Assembly (NCBI GenBank): GCA_024398635.1
Contig: JAKSIV010000013.1
Span: forward strand, 1-58,458
Length of the DNA stretch: 58,458 nt
Source of the DNA: Bacteroidaceae bacterium
Lineage (GTDB): Bacteria > Bacteroidota > Bacteroidia > Bacteroidales > Bacteroidaceae
Direction: 5' to 3'
The notes under the pieces were generated by a model that saw only the letters and a program-made list of their open reading frames with translations, did not search any database and was not told the origin of the DNA. The position numbers and the translations under genes were made by a program. This document shows positions 41,196 to 49,940 of this stretch, one piece after another (the first letter of the stretch is position 1; every line of letters begins with the position of its first letter).

Positions 41196-41254
41196 TTTTT
41201 GGAGCAGCGAGAACAATATCAAGTTTACTTGAATATTGTCGAGTCGCGACAAAA
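41196..41254 (+). repeat. Left copy of paired structured repeat (GGAGCAG ... CGAGTCGCGAC)
   Basis: It starts TTTTTGGAGCAGCGAGAAC, has an inner near-palindrome (CAATATCAAGT / ACTTGAATATTG) and ends CGAGTCGCGACAAAA. A second copy lies in opposite orientation at 41644-41697. Together they frame the small DNA-binding gene. Confidence 0.75.
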
Positions 41255-41288
41255 TTTAAGGGCGTTATAATTAACGCCCTTAAATTTT
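41251..41288. terminator. Perfect 17-bp hairpin terminator behind the small DNA-binding gene
   Basis: Two perfect 17-base arms (41251-41267 and 41272-41288) with A/T-rich ends and loop TAAT. The flanking A and T runs make it work on both strands. It lies 14 bases past the stop of the minus-strand gene and touches the left repeat. Confidence 0.85.
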
Positions 41289-41302
41289 GATTCTAATTGA
41301 TT

Positions 41303-41572
41303 CTAATCTAATTGATTTTTACTTCTTGCCTCAGCAATAATTTCAAGAGCTCTATCCAGAACAGTCGTGTCATCCAGAACCACGCATCCTCCGTTTGGTC
41401 CCGGTTCTATATGAAACCCTACAGCTGAACCTTTCTTGTAATCTGTACCGCCAAAGAAATTTCTAACAGTCTCTACATCAAGATTCAGCTCGTCGGCAAT
41501 TCTGTGAATACTGCCCTCCGGAAGTTGCGCTTTGATCTGGCGCAGTTCATTGAATGTGATTAATCTGGTCAT
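41303..41572 (-). CDS. Small helix-turn-helix DNA-binding protein
   Basis: 89 residues from ATG 41572 (MTRLITFNEL); the frame extends to 41599 but those codons are AT-rich and signal-less. A helix-turn-helix pattern is seen at about 18-42 (SIHRIADELNLDVETVRNFFGG). A conserved Gly/Pro segment (HIEPGPNGG) follows, then a short helical tail. Such proteins are common in Bacteroidales, function unknown. The gene is alone between two inverted copies of a structured repeat, which might be its binding sites or the ends of a small mobile unit. Confidence 0.82.
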   Translation of the reverse strand: MTRLITFNELRQIKAQLPEGSIHRIADELNLDVETVRNFFGGTDYKKGSAVGFHIEPGPNGGCVVLDDTTVLDRALEIIAEARSKNQLD

Positions 41573-41643
41573 AAGCATTAAAATTAGGATAATTATCAAA
41601 TCAGTTTATATATATTTAAAAATATGTCACTTCGTTCCATGAC

Positions 41644-41697
41644 TTTTGTCGCGACTCGGCCAAACAAACAAGTTTGATGGTTCTCACTGCTCCAAAA
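41644..41697 (-). repeat. Right copy of paired structured repeat, inverted
   Basis: Read on the minus strand it starts TTTTGGAGCAGTGAGAACC, has a weaker inner hairpin (CCAAAC/GTTTG) and ends CGAGTCGCGACAAAAG. The two conserved ends match the left copy while the inner stem differs in sequence, as if only the structure mattered. It starts 3 bases past the PAP2 stop codon. Confidence 0.75.
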
Positions 41698-41699
41698 GT

Positions 41700-42410
41700 T
41701 CAAACGATTCCTTGTTTTATACACGTTCCAATCATTATTACAGTATATGTACCGAAAAGCACGCACATGAACACGAACACATCATTGCGCATGAATCCTG
41801 TCCTTGTATACAAAAGACTTGAATCATGAACGTTGCGATAGCTTCTGTCATTGCGTGTAATCATGTAGTATATCCAGTATATGAAACTGCCGATAAGACT
41901 GCCTACAATGGCTCCTGCGAGTATATCACCGACAAAGTGAACACCCAGATAAGTCCTTATAAGCGAGTTGATTATAGCCCAAATTCCCACAGAGAGACTG
42001 AACCATCTGTCCCTTACCAGCCACATAAACAGCGCTGCCAGGCCGAAGGAATTGGCCGCATGTCCCGAAATAAACCCGTAAAGTCCTCCACGGTAGCCAT
42101 TTACGGTATCAACCATATTCAAAATGAACGGATCTCGTGTGGGTCTGAGCCTGTGGAAAAACGGCTTGCAGACTGCCGATGACAATTGGTCACAAAGTAA
42201 GACCGTGATTGCCACCATAAGCAGTACAAGAAGGATTTTTTTAGGATTTATGTTCCTTATAATCATTAAGATAGCAAACAAGGCAAGCGGAATCCAGATT
42301 ATGAATGAGGTATATAAATTGGCCACACCATCCCAGAAAAGGGATTCGCTGCCATTAACTGACAGCGTGGCCAATCTGTCTGTCTCTATGAGACCCTGTA
42401 ATTCAGTCAT
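41700..42410 (-). CDS. PAP2-family membrane phosphatase
   Basis: 236 residues with about six membrane helices. The three phosphatase motifs are present: KPFFHRLRP near 82-90, the SGHAANS block near 114-120, and RTYLGVHFVGD near 161-171 (catalytic His). Such enzymes remove phosphate from lipids such as undecaprenyl diphosphate, phosphatidate or lipid A. It is the last gene of the bat run, 11 bases behind batE, so it is probably co-transcribed. The stop abuts the right structured repeat. Confidence 0.9.
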   Translation of the reverse strand: MTELQGLIETDRLATLSVNGSESLFWDGVANLYTSFIIWIPLALFAILMIIRNINPKKILLVLLMVAITVLLCDQLSSAVCKPFFHRLRPTRDPFILNMVDTVNGYRGGLYGFISGHAANSFGLAALFMWLVRDRWFSLSVGIWAIINSLIRTYLGVHFVGDILAGAIVGSLIGSFIYWIYYMITRNDRSYRNVHDSSLLYTRTGFMRNDVFVFMCVLFGTYTVIMIGTCIKQGIV

Positions 42411-42421
42411 TCATATCCTGA

Positions 42422-43222
42422 TTAAATGATTTCCATAACATTAACCGGTATCCAACCTGTATTTCCGTCCTCTAGTCTTATCTCCACCCACTCTTTCATT
42501 GAAGAGTCAAGTATCTGTACTTTACATCCTTCATGAATAATGAACAGGTCTGTACCGGCGCTGGTGGGTGTACTCTTGACCGTAACGCTTGGCGACATGA
42601 TGATTGCGGTGTCACGCTCTTTGAGATTTCCCATCTGCGTTGTAGCGAAGATAAAAGATAAAATGGACAAAAGCAAGAAAAACACGCTAAAAGAGAAAGA
42701 TATTTTTCGGATACCTGATTTCTTGGAGAACAGCTGTGTTCCTACAAGAATAATGGTCAATGCAAACAGAATTACGGTCAGAACCGCCCAGCCGTTAACG
42801 TCAAGAACTACCAGAAGTTTCTTGAACCAGACAGTGATAAATAACTGATTTACAGGATTTACCTTATCAACTGTTTTAGTACGTGCCAGTTCCAGATTGA
42901 ATCTTACATCAGGATCCGAAGGATCTATCAGATATGCACGCTCATAATAAAGTATAGCCCTTGCTATCTCGTCGCGTTTGAGCCAGCAGTTGCCCAGATT
43001 CATATATAAGGTGGCATTTACGCCCTGGTTGTCTATTATCCACTCATACATGCCGATAGCGGTAAGATAATCACCTTGTATATATGCGCTGTCAGCCTCG
43101 GCCAATGTGGGAATTGCGTCGATCTTTGTTGAGTCTGTCACCAGACTGGTCATTCCTTCGTCTTCCTGAGCATAAGCCAGAATTGGAACAACAGTCAATA
43201 TAAGAGCTAATATCTTTTTCAT
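42422..43222 (-). CDS. batE: Aerotolerance protein BatE (TPR, two TM, SH3-like)
   Basis: 266 residues. A signal peptide is followed by TPR helices (about 38-115, with YMNLGNCWLKRDE), two membrane segments (about 140-162 and 175-195) and a bacterial SH3-like C-terminus (VTVKSTPTSAG to GWIPVNVMEII). This is the layout of BatE. It lies 13 bases behind batD. The Bat proteins have been linked to oxygen tolerance and envelope integrity in Bacteroides; the exact role is not known. Confidence 0.9.
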   Translation of the reverse strand: MKKILALILTVVPILAYAQEDEGMTSLVTDSTKIDAIPTLAEADSAYIQGDYLTAIGMYEWIIDNQGVNATLYMNLGNCWLKRDEIARAILYYERAYLIDPSDPDVRFNLELARTKTVDKVNPVNQLFITVWFKKLLVVLDVNGWAVLTVILFALTIILVGTQLFSKKSGIRKISFSFSVFFLLLSILSFIFATTQMGNLKERDTAIIMSPSVTVKSTPTSAGTDLFIIHEGCKVQILDSSMKEWVEIRLEDGNTGWIPVNVMEII

Positions 43223-43235
43223 ACCTTATTCTATT

Positions 43236-45101
43236 TTACTTAATTGAATTTTCAATCTGGCTGATCACGGCAGCTGCCTGCTCATACAGACGGTCCATGC
43301 GTCCGGTATCATCGCCAGGTGCGTAACGTGCGAACTCGCAGTCATCAAGCAATCCGATAACCTGTTTGACAGGCTCCTCAGGTACATTTCTATGCTTAAG
43401 TTCGGTCTCAATATTATCCTTGGAGAGATCTGCGACAGGAATTGAGAGCTTGTCGCCGAAATAACCCAGGAGGGCACGCATCATTTCATCATAGAACTCG
43501 TTCTTGCGTCCCTCTTTCATCATCTTGCGGGCCACTTTGAGACGTTTGGTGGCCACCGAACTTGCTTTCTTGACGCGAACCTTGGCTACATTGGCATTAT
43601 CGGCAATGCGCTTTCTGGATATGGCAACCAGAACGACAAGTAACACAAGCGGTAATGCCAGACTAAGCCAGAACAGCAATGAACCAAAGAACTGGGCATT
43701 GTCTGATTTGAGTTTAAGAGGTGTTGAGTGGAAACGGACATCCTGTCCTACAAACTTGAGGTCCTCCTTATTCACGTACGAGACTGATGTCTGGGACTCA
43801 CCTCCTCCCTGCCCTCTGGCTACGTTCAGCGTGTATTCATCGGTCTTTATGGTCTTGTATGAACCGCTCTTGGGATCAAAATACTGGAACTCCAGGGCCG
43901 GAATGGTGTATTGGCCTGCGTGACGCGGGATTACCAGATACTCATAAACCTTGTTGCCGGTCTGACGGCCACCCTTTATCGTATACTTGTTCTCAACCTT
44001 TGGATCATATACGTCAAAATCCTGCGGGAATTTGAGCTCCGGAGTCTTGACCAGCTTCATATTGCCCGTACCGGACAGTATGACACGTATCGTGACGGCA
44101 TCATTTGCTGTAACATCCGTAGCACTTATGGTTGAACTGATATTGAAATCACCTACTCCGCCATAGAATGCGCCGGTCTTGCCCTGAGGCAGCGGTTTGA
44201 CATTTATCTTTATGGAACGTGAAGTGAGGTCCTTCTTGACCTCGACATATCTTGACGAGTTGAAGAACATGTCAAATATATCGCCGCTGTTATTCTCAAC
44301 ACGTTGTGCAATTACACCTTCAAACGGGGTTGCAGGTATCTCCAATTCGCCGGAATGCTGCGGAAAAAGCAGATACTGGCTCCATATCATTGTCTGGTAG
44401 TTGCGGCCGTTGTAATGCTCCAGATTGAATTCTTTGTTTTGCGGCAGGTCTACCTCCTGTACATGACAGTTCTTGAGGTCAGGCATGCTGTTCCGGATGC
44501 TCTGGAGATCGACTGACGGCAACTTGTATATCTTGAACGTAAGCAGTATGGCTTCCTGCTCATAAACCGTTGTCTTATCAACTGTGGCAAGCATGAACAG
44601 GTCATCGGCTCCGACATTTGATGAAGCCTGTCCTGATGACTGCTGACGTGAGGCTTGGCTCCCATGCCCTTGCCCGTTCTGGCTCTGCGACACCTGATCA
44701 GGCGGCAGTATCCTGATGGATAGTTTGTTTGATGTAATCTGCTTGCCATTGGCCTTGATTGTAGCGCCGTTCAGTTCGACTTCGCCTTCATCTGTTGCAA
44801 CGACGGTAAACGTATAGGTTATGGTCGTGTTGCTTTCAACCTTACCGTTGGTAATGGTGGTACTGGATGATGTTGATGTGGCAGGTCCGGTAAGGATCTG
44901 TATGTTCTTCATATCCGGTGCGCGGAACTCTTTGGCATCACGGGTGTTTACCTTGTATGTGATTCTGAAACGTTCACCCACAACTACGGCTTTGGGGGCC
45001 TGAGCTGTAAATGAAACGTCCTGGGCAATAGCTCTTACTCCCACCAGCATGACGAGCATGATGGGGAGTAACAGTTTCTTTGTCTTGCTGAGTATATTCA
45101 T
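43236..45101 (-). CDS. batD: Aerotolerance protein BatD
   Basis: 621 residues from ATG 45101; a TTG three codons earlier is possible but overlaps batC. Signal peptide (cleavage near Ala27-Gln), then several Ig-like beta domains (VVVGERFRITYKV near 40-52), a Ser/Gln-rich linker near 145-165, a single membrane helix at about 470-497 and a basic, helical cytoplasmic tail. Large periplasmic domains suit a protein that works with the vWA proteins BatA/BatB. Start and batC stop are 2 bases apart, so translation is coupled. Confidence 0.92.
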   Translation of the reverse strand: MNILSKTKKLLLPIMLVMLVGVRAIAQDVSFTAQAPKAVVVGERFRITYKVNTRDAKEFRAPDMKNIQILTGPATSTSSSTTITNGKVESNTTITYTFTVVATDEGEVELNGATIKANGKQITSNKLSIRILPPDQVSQSQNGQGHGSQASRQQSSGQASSNVGADDLFMLATVDKTTVYEQEAILLTFKIYKLPSVDLQSIRNSMPDLKNCHVQEVDLPQNKEFNLEHYNGRNYQTMIWSQYLLFPQHSGELEIPATPFEGVIAQRVENNSGDIFDMFFNSSRYVEVKKDLTSRSIKINVKPLPQGKTGAFYGGVGDFNISSTISATDVTANDAVTIRVILSGTGNMKLVKTPELKFPQDFDVYDPKVENKYTIKGGRQTGNKVYEYLVIPRHAGQYTIPALEFQYFDPKSGSYKTIKTDEYTLNVARGQGGGESQTSVSYVNKEDLKFVGQDVRFHSTPLKLKSDNAQFFGSLLFWLSLALPLVLLVVLVAISRKRIADNANVAKVRVKKASSVATKRLKVARKMMKEGRKNEFYDEMMRALLGYFGDKLSIPVADLSKDNIETELKHRNVPEEPVKQVIGLLDDCEFARYAPGDDTGRMDRLYEQAAAVISQIENSIK

Positions 45102-45103
45102 AA

Positions 45104-45856
45104 TTACCAATCTTTTTCTAACGGTTTCTTAGGCTGAGCCTTCATGAGTTGCTCCTGTACTCGTTCCTGAACGTCTTTCTCATCCTGCATGGCAGCTTCC
45201 AGAATCTGCTCGGCATTTTCCTGTGACATATCCTGCTGCTCTTCTTGCTGCTGCTGTTGCTGCTGTTCCTCCTGTTGCTGATCCTGCTGCTCCTGCTGTT
45301 CCTGTTGCTGTTCCTGTTGCTGCTCCTGTTGTTGCTGTTGATCCTGTTGCTGTTGTTGCTGATCCTGCTGTTGTTTGAGCATACGCTGTGCCAGTATCAG
45401 GTTATAACGTGTTTCGTCATCCTGAGGATTATTACGCAGAGCCTGTTTGTAAGCTTCGACAGCCTTGTCATATTGTTCAACCATGTGATAAACCACACCT
45501 GTATTATGATAGGTCTTGGCAAGGCCATCCTTACAGCGTTCCAAATCCTTTTGTGATGCCGAAGGATCATTGATGAGCTCCTTCTTTTTACCCTCCAGGG
45601 CATTGGCAATCTTGCGATATTGTTCGACGGCCTCATTCGGTTTCTGCTGAGCCGTGTATGAATTGCCAAGGTTATAGTATCCCTCCAGAAGCTCCGGATT
45701 CATATCAAGCGCCTTCAGATAGTTCTCTTCGGCCTTTATGAACAGGCTGTCCTCAAACATACGGTTACCTTTCCTGACGAACGAACGGTCCGTCCGTTGA
45801 GCGTCAACGCCGGTAACAGATATAATTACAAGGCAAAACAACAATATCTTCTTCAT
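45104..45856 (-). CDS. batC: Aerotolerance protein BatC with long Gln-rich tract
   Basis: 250 residues. Signal peptide (VDA-Q near 20), three TPR units (about 35-150, with YYNLGNSYTAQQKPNEA and YHNTGVVYHMVEQ), then an almost pure Gln/Glu/Asp stretch at about 160-215 encoded by CAG/CAA runs, then an acidic helix. TPR and vWA genes next to each other define the Bat cluster. The Gln tract should be length-variable between strains. It overlaps batB by 4 bases. Confidence 0.92.
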   Translation of the reverse strand: MKKILLFCLVIISVTGVDAQRTDRSFVRKGNRMFEDSLFIKAEENYLKALDMNPELLEGYYNLGNSYTAQQKPNEAVEQYRKIANALEGKKKELINDPSASQKDLERCKDGLAKTYHNTGVVYHMVEQYDKAVEAYKQALRNNPQDDETRYNLILAQRMLKQQQDQQQQQQDQQQQQEQQQEQQQEQQEQQDQQQEEQQQQQQQEEQQDMSQENAEQILEAAMQDEKDVQERVQEQLMKAQPKKPLEKDW

Positions 45857-46893
45857 TTCACTTTCTCCTCATTGGTTTTGAAAAGACTGAAATTCTTAAG
45901 TCGCGGATTACGGCTTTCACATATGAATATCTCGAACAGCAGTATGACAAGGATCATCCATGCAATAATGGCGAACTGTTCGTCATATTCAGTATATACA
46001 GTGGTTTCAACGTCGGATTTGGCAAGTTTGTCAATCTCCTTCTGCAGTGCTTTCTCGGCAGCATTGGAGTTGTCCACATAGAAATACGCGCCCTTACCGG
46101 CTACAGCTATGCTTCGGCACATCTCCTCGTCGAGACGTGTCACTACGACATTACCCTCGCGATCCTTTCGGAATTCGCCCTTGCTGTCACCGGGAATAGG
46201 TGAACCTGACGGCAGACCTACGCCCATCACATATACTATATAACCCTTTTCGGCAGCAGCCTGTGCGGCTTCGACAGCCCCACCCTCATGGTTTTCACCA
46301 TCGGTAATGACTATGATGGCTTTTCCGACACCTTCATTCGGAGTGAAACTTCTGGTGGCAAGTTCAATGGCGGTCTTGATATCTGTTCCTTGGCGTGTAA
46401 TGAGTGCCGGAGAGATGGCGTTCAGAAAAACCTTGGCCGATATGAAGTCACTCGTGATTGGCAATTGCACAAAGGCATCGCCGGCAAATACTATAAGACC
46501 TATCTTGTCATCCTTAAACTGGTCGACAAGGTTTGATATGATACGCTTGGATTTGTCAAGACGGCTTGGGGCAACATCATCGGCAAGCATGGAGTTTGAG
46601 ATATCCAATGCAATGACAGTTTCTATGCCCCTGCGTGATACGGTTTCCTGCTTTGAACCGAACTGTGGTCTGGCAAGAAGGAAACAGCATAAAGTGTATG
46701 CTGCAAAAAGCAGCCAGAATTTCATGTTGGGGCGGCTGACGGATGCATCAGGCATAAGGAGTGACAGCAACTGTCCGTCACCGTACTCGGCTAGTTTTCT
46801 GCGACGGCGGATATTGGAGAACACATGTAAAGCAACCAGTATCGGAACCAGCACCAGCAGATAAAGATATTCAGGATTTGCAAGCTTGAACAT
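45853..46893 (-). CDS. batB: Aerotolerance protein BatB (vWA, membrane)
   Basis: 346 residues. Two N-terminal membrane helices (about 8-26 and 60-78), a von Willebrand A domain (about 90-285) with MIDAS start ALDISNSML near 96 and ITDGENHEGG near 198, and a C-terminal helix (about 308-328). The metal-site residues are intact. It is a membrane-anchored vWA protein paired with batA, 12 bases upstream. Confidence 0.93.
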   Translation of the reverse strand: MFKLANPEYLYLLVLVPILVALHVFSNIRRRRKLAEYGDGQLLSLLMPDASVSRPNMKFWLLFAAYTLCCFLLARPQFGSKQETVSRRGIETVIALDISNSMLADDVAPSRLDKSKRIISNLVDQFKDDKIGLIVFAGDAFVQLPITSDFISAKVFLNAISPALITRQGTDIKTAIELATRSFTPNEGVGKAIIVITDGENHEGGAVEAAQAAAEKGYIVYVMGVGLPSGSPIPGDSKGEFRKDREGNVVVTRLDEEMCRSIAVAGKGAYFYVDNSNAAEKALQKEIDKLAKSDVETTVYTEYDEQFAIIAWMILVILLFEIFICESRNPRLKNFSLFKTNEEKVK

Positions 46894-46905
46894 AGTGACT
46901 CCTTT

Positions 46906-47904
46906 TTATGGTATTGTACGTAAAACGGTCTGTTTGAGCAGGATTGAAAGCAGGATGCTCAACAATAAAGCCAGAGCCAACGGCTGATACTCTTCCTGGT
47001 TCTTGCTGAACTCCTTGACCTGAAGTTTGGTCCTTTCAAGTTTGTCAATCTCCTCATAAACCTCCTTCAACTTACTGTTGCTTGTGGCACGGTAATACTG
47101 TCCGTTGGCGGTCTGTGCTATCTGACGGAGCATATTCTCGTCAATCTCAACAGCCACATTTATATACTGCTTGCCGAATGCACCCTGTACAGGATACGGC
47201 GCAGTGCCGTTGGTACCCACACCTATCGTATAGACTCGGATTCCGAAACTCTTTGCCATTTCGGCGGCAGTCATAGGTGATATCTCGCCACGGTTGTTGG
47301 ATCCGTCGGTAAGCAGGATTATAACCTTTGATTTGGCCTGGCTGTCTTTGAGCCTGCTTATTCCATTGGCCAGTCCCATGCCGATTGCGGTACCATCCTC
47401 GATAATACCTTTTGCTGCAATGTCACTGCTAACATTCTGGAACATGTTTAGCAGTACTGTATGATCAACCGTCATGGGGCATTGGGTAAAGGCTTCACCT
47501 GCAAATATGGTGAGACCGATGTTGTCATTGGGACGACCGTTTATGAATTCTGATGCAACCTGCTTGGCGGCCTCAATACGGTTTGGCTTGAGGTCTTCGG
47601 CCAGCATACTGGTTGACACATCCATGCAGAGCATGATGTCTATTCCCTCAATCTCGGTATCCTGCCAACGGTCTGTGGTCTGCGGACGGGCAAGGATAAG
47701 CGAAAGCAGCGCAATGGCTGCCATATCGAGTATAAAAGGAATATGTATCAGATAGTACTTCCAGCTTTTGCGCATACCTGCGTACATTGACGTAGTCGGC
47801 ACGGATAGCGTGGCACGTCTCTTATTGCCTTTGAGTACATACCACAGTACGCATGGTATGATCAGAAGCATCAATAATAGGTATGAACTGTTTGCGAATG
47901 TCAT
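46906..47904 (-). CDS. batA: Aerotolerance protein BatA (vWA, membrane)
   Basis: 332 residues. N-terminal helices (about 8-22 and 55-75), a vWA domain with MIDAS CMDVSTSML near 93 and LLTDGSNNRG near 200, a long helix with ERTKLQVKEF and a C-terminal helix. Similar in size and order to BatB but not a recent duplicate. vWA domains bind partners through a metal ion; the target is unknown. Confidence 0.93.
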   Translation of the reverse strand: MTFANSSYLLLMLLIIPCVLWYVLKGNKRRATLSVPTTSMYAGMRKSWKYYLIHIPFILDMAAIALLSLILARPQTTDRWQDTEIEGIDIMLCMDVSTSMLAEDLKPNRIEAAKQVASEFINGRPNDNIGLTIFAGEAFTQCPMTVDHTVLLNMFQNVSSDIAAKGIIEDGTAIGMGLANGISRLKDSQAKSKVIILLTDGSNNRGEISPMTAAEMAKSFGIRVYTIGVGTNGTAPYPVQGAFGKQYINVAVEIDENMLRQIAQTANGQYYRATSNSKLKEVYEEIDKLERTKLQVKEFSKNQEEYQPLALALLLSILLSILLKQTVLRTIP

Positions 47905-47916
47905 GGCTCGTTTAAT

Positions 47917-48993
47917 TTAGAAGAACAGATAATACAACTTCAAAACCGTCAGGATAAAGAATACCGCGCCGGCTATCGCAACAACAATTCCTGTCAGCAA
48001 CAGGGCAAAACGGGCACCTTTGCTGCGCTTTTCTTCAATCACGGTCTCCTCCTCCTTGGGCTGCAATTCATCATCGGTTACCTCAACCTTGGTGTCATTG
48101 ACAAACTCCAGCGCACTGACCAGATTACGATCATTCTCATTCAACATAGGTTTGAATTTGGCGAATTTGACCATATCTGATGTGTTCAGCAGGTCACGCA
48201 GTTCGCTGAGAGACTCCTTGTCGCGGGCCTCTTCAAGACGCTCCAGAATCTCGTAAGATGTCATTTCGGTAGCGTTGAACCCGAACCGATCATTGATGTA
48301 TTCACGTAAGATGTCAGTCAGTTGGGTGTAATATGCCTTGGCGTCTTCACTGTGAGCACCTCCCGATTGCCTCAGTTCCTCAATCTCGGAAATTGCACGT
48401 ACATGTGCCGGAATCTTGGGCTCAATCTTGATCCTGCGTATGATCGGCTTGTCATCTCGGTACCTAAGAAGCAGATAAACGGCAGCCACAATGGCTATTG
48501 CCGCAAGTAACCAATAGAAAATGAGCCCCTTGGCCTCATACAACCTTAAAGGAGTCTTCATATTCTCTTTTGGTCCGAATATCTGTTTCGCATTCTCCTC
48601 GGGGATGTCATATGACAAAAAGGCCAATGCAAGCTGATTGGACTGATAATCGGTTCCATCCACTTGAACGGGAATGAAAGGAATATATATCAGCGCCGAA
48701 TCAAAACACGTTACGGTATAGTTGCGGGTAATGGTCATTCGATGGCCGTTATTGACGAACTGGGTATCGGTCTTTACCGGCGGGATTATCTCCAGGCCCC
48801 TTACGATCGTGTCCTGATATGCAGGGAATATCACTTCCTGGCCGGCATCGCAGGTGACAGATACATGCAAACCGGTCTGCTGACCTATCCACAACATCAT
48901 TGAATCAACCTGGGCCTCCACAATCACGTTTTGGGCCGATGCCATAACAGGCACCAGTATGATCAATATTATAATCAAGAATCGTTTAATCAT
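47917..48993 (-). CDS. Membrane protein of the bat cluster (DUF4381-like)
   Basis: 358 residues. Signal peptide (ASA-Q near 20), a periplasmic beta-domain (about 22-150), one membrane helix (about 158-176), a cytoplasmic helical part with a YYTQLTDILREYINDRF segment near 228-245 and a C-terminal hydrophobic helix (about 332-355). A protein of this position and layout is regular in the cluster between the DUF58 protein and BatA; I place it near DUF4381 by context and topology, not by a clear motif. Gaps are 43 and 12 bases. Confidence 0.75.
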   Translation of the reverse strand: MIKRFLIIILIILVPVMASAQNVIVEAQVDSMMLWIGQQTGLHVSVTCDAGQEVIFPAYQDTIVRGLEIIPPVKTDTQFVNNGHRMTITRNYTVTCFDSALIYIPFIPVQVDGTDYQSNQLALAFLSYDIPEENAKQIFGPKENMKTPLRLYEAKGLIFYWLLAAIAIVAAVYLLLRYRDDKPIIRRIKIEPKIPAHVRAISEIEELRQSGGAHSEDAKAYYTQLTDILREYINDRFGFNATEMTSYEILERLEEARDKESLSELRDLLNTSDMVKFAKFKPMLNENDRNLVSALEFVNDTKVEVTDDELQPKEEETVIEEKRSKGARFALLLTGIVVAIAGAVFFILTVLKLYYLFF

Positions 48994-49015
48994 ATTCTTA
49001 CGCAGGTTCTACGTA

Positions 49016-49043
49016 TCAATTTTCAATTCTCAATTTTCAATTT
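49016..49043. repeat. AATTGAGAATTGA-type short repeat over the DUF58 stop codon
   Basis: On the minus strand the run reads AAATTGAAAATTGAGAATTG and continues. The TGA stop of the DUF58 gene (49037-49039) lies inside it. The sister copy is at 41075-41100. Confidence 0.6.
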
Positions 49044-49906
49044 CTCTTTGCAAACAGGCCCATAAGCGCCTTTACATAATCCTGATCAGTCCTGACAGAA
49101 ATTGAATCGACACTGCTGCGTGTCAGATAATCCTGTATGCGGGCTGTGTTGTCATCAAACCATTTTTTATGCGCTACACGCACCTTGACTGATGATGTAT
49201 CCACGTACATTTCCTGTCCGCTCTCTGCATCAGTCAGTTTCATAAGGCCGATATCGGGAAGCTCCTCCATTCGTCTGTCATAGACGCGTATTGCCACTAC
49301 ATCGTGCTTGCGGTTTGCTATCGTAAGCGCATTCTTGTAGTCATGAGGATCTATGAAGTCGCTCAGCAGGAATGCGGTGCAACGTTTCTTTAAAGCACCC
49401 GTGAGGAACTCCAACGGAACCGTTATGTCCGTCGAGTTGCTTTCAGGCTGATAATCGAGAAGCTCACGAATCAGATAAAGGATGTGCCTGCGGCCTTTCT
49501 TGGGAGGAATGTATTTTTCAATCCTGTCACTGAAAAACACCAGCCCTACCTTATCATTGTTCTCTATTGCCGCAAAAGCCAGCGTGGCGGCTATTTCAGT
49601 CACCATCTCACGCTTCATCATCACTTTTGTGCCAAAGTTGAGACTGTCAGACACATCCACCAACAGCATCACTGTAAGCTCACGTTCCTCTTCAAAGACC
49701 TTTGAGTAAGGCTTGTTCATGCGCGCAGTAACATTCCAGTCAATATCACGGGGCTCGTCACCATACTGGTACTCACGCACCTCGCTGAATGCCATACCGC
49801 GTCCTTTGAATGCGGTATGGTATTGACCGGCGAAAATGTTACTGGACAGACCTCGGGTCTTGATCTCAATCTTCCGGACCTTCGCTATCAGTTCACTTGT
49901 TTCCAT
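49037..49906 (-). CDS. DUF58-domain protein of the bat cluster
   Basis: 289 residues, cytoplasmic, no signal. The DUF58 block is seen at about 38-95 (EVREYQYGDEPRDIDWNVTARM, split by the turn; then KVFEEERE), followed by a vWA-like part with LVDVSDSLNFG near 86-96. DUF58 proteins accompany MoxR ATPases and vWA proteins. It lies 34 bases behind the moxR gene. Molecular role unknown. Confidence 0.9.
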   Translation of the reverse strand: METSELIAKVRKIEIKTRGLSSNIFAGQYHTAFKGRGMAFSEVREYQYGDEPRDIDWNVTARMNKPYSKVFEEERELTVMLLVDVSDSLNFGTKVMMKREMVTEIAATLAFAAIENNDKVGLVFFSDRIEKYIPPKKGRRHILYLIRELLDYQPESNSTDITVPLEFLTGALKKRCTAFLLSDFIDPHDYKNALTIANRKHDVVAIRVYDRRMEELPDIGLMKLTDAESGQEMYVDTSSVKVRVAHKKWFDDNTARIQDYLTRSSVDSISVRTDQDYVKALMGLFAKRN

Positions 49907-49940
49907 GATAACATATTAAACTGATTGTGAGGCTATTAAA

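Noticed and set aside
41085..41270. 61-aa plus-strand ORF after the TPR gene
   Set aside because: It runs through the AATTGA repeat, the terminator and the left structured repeat; no ribosome site.
45245..45556. Poly-Leu ORF opposite batC
   Set aside because: It is the reverse reading of the Gln tract and has no support as a gene.
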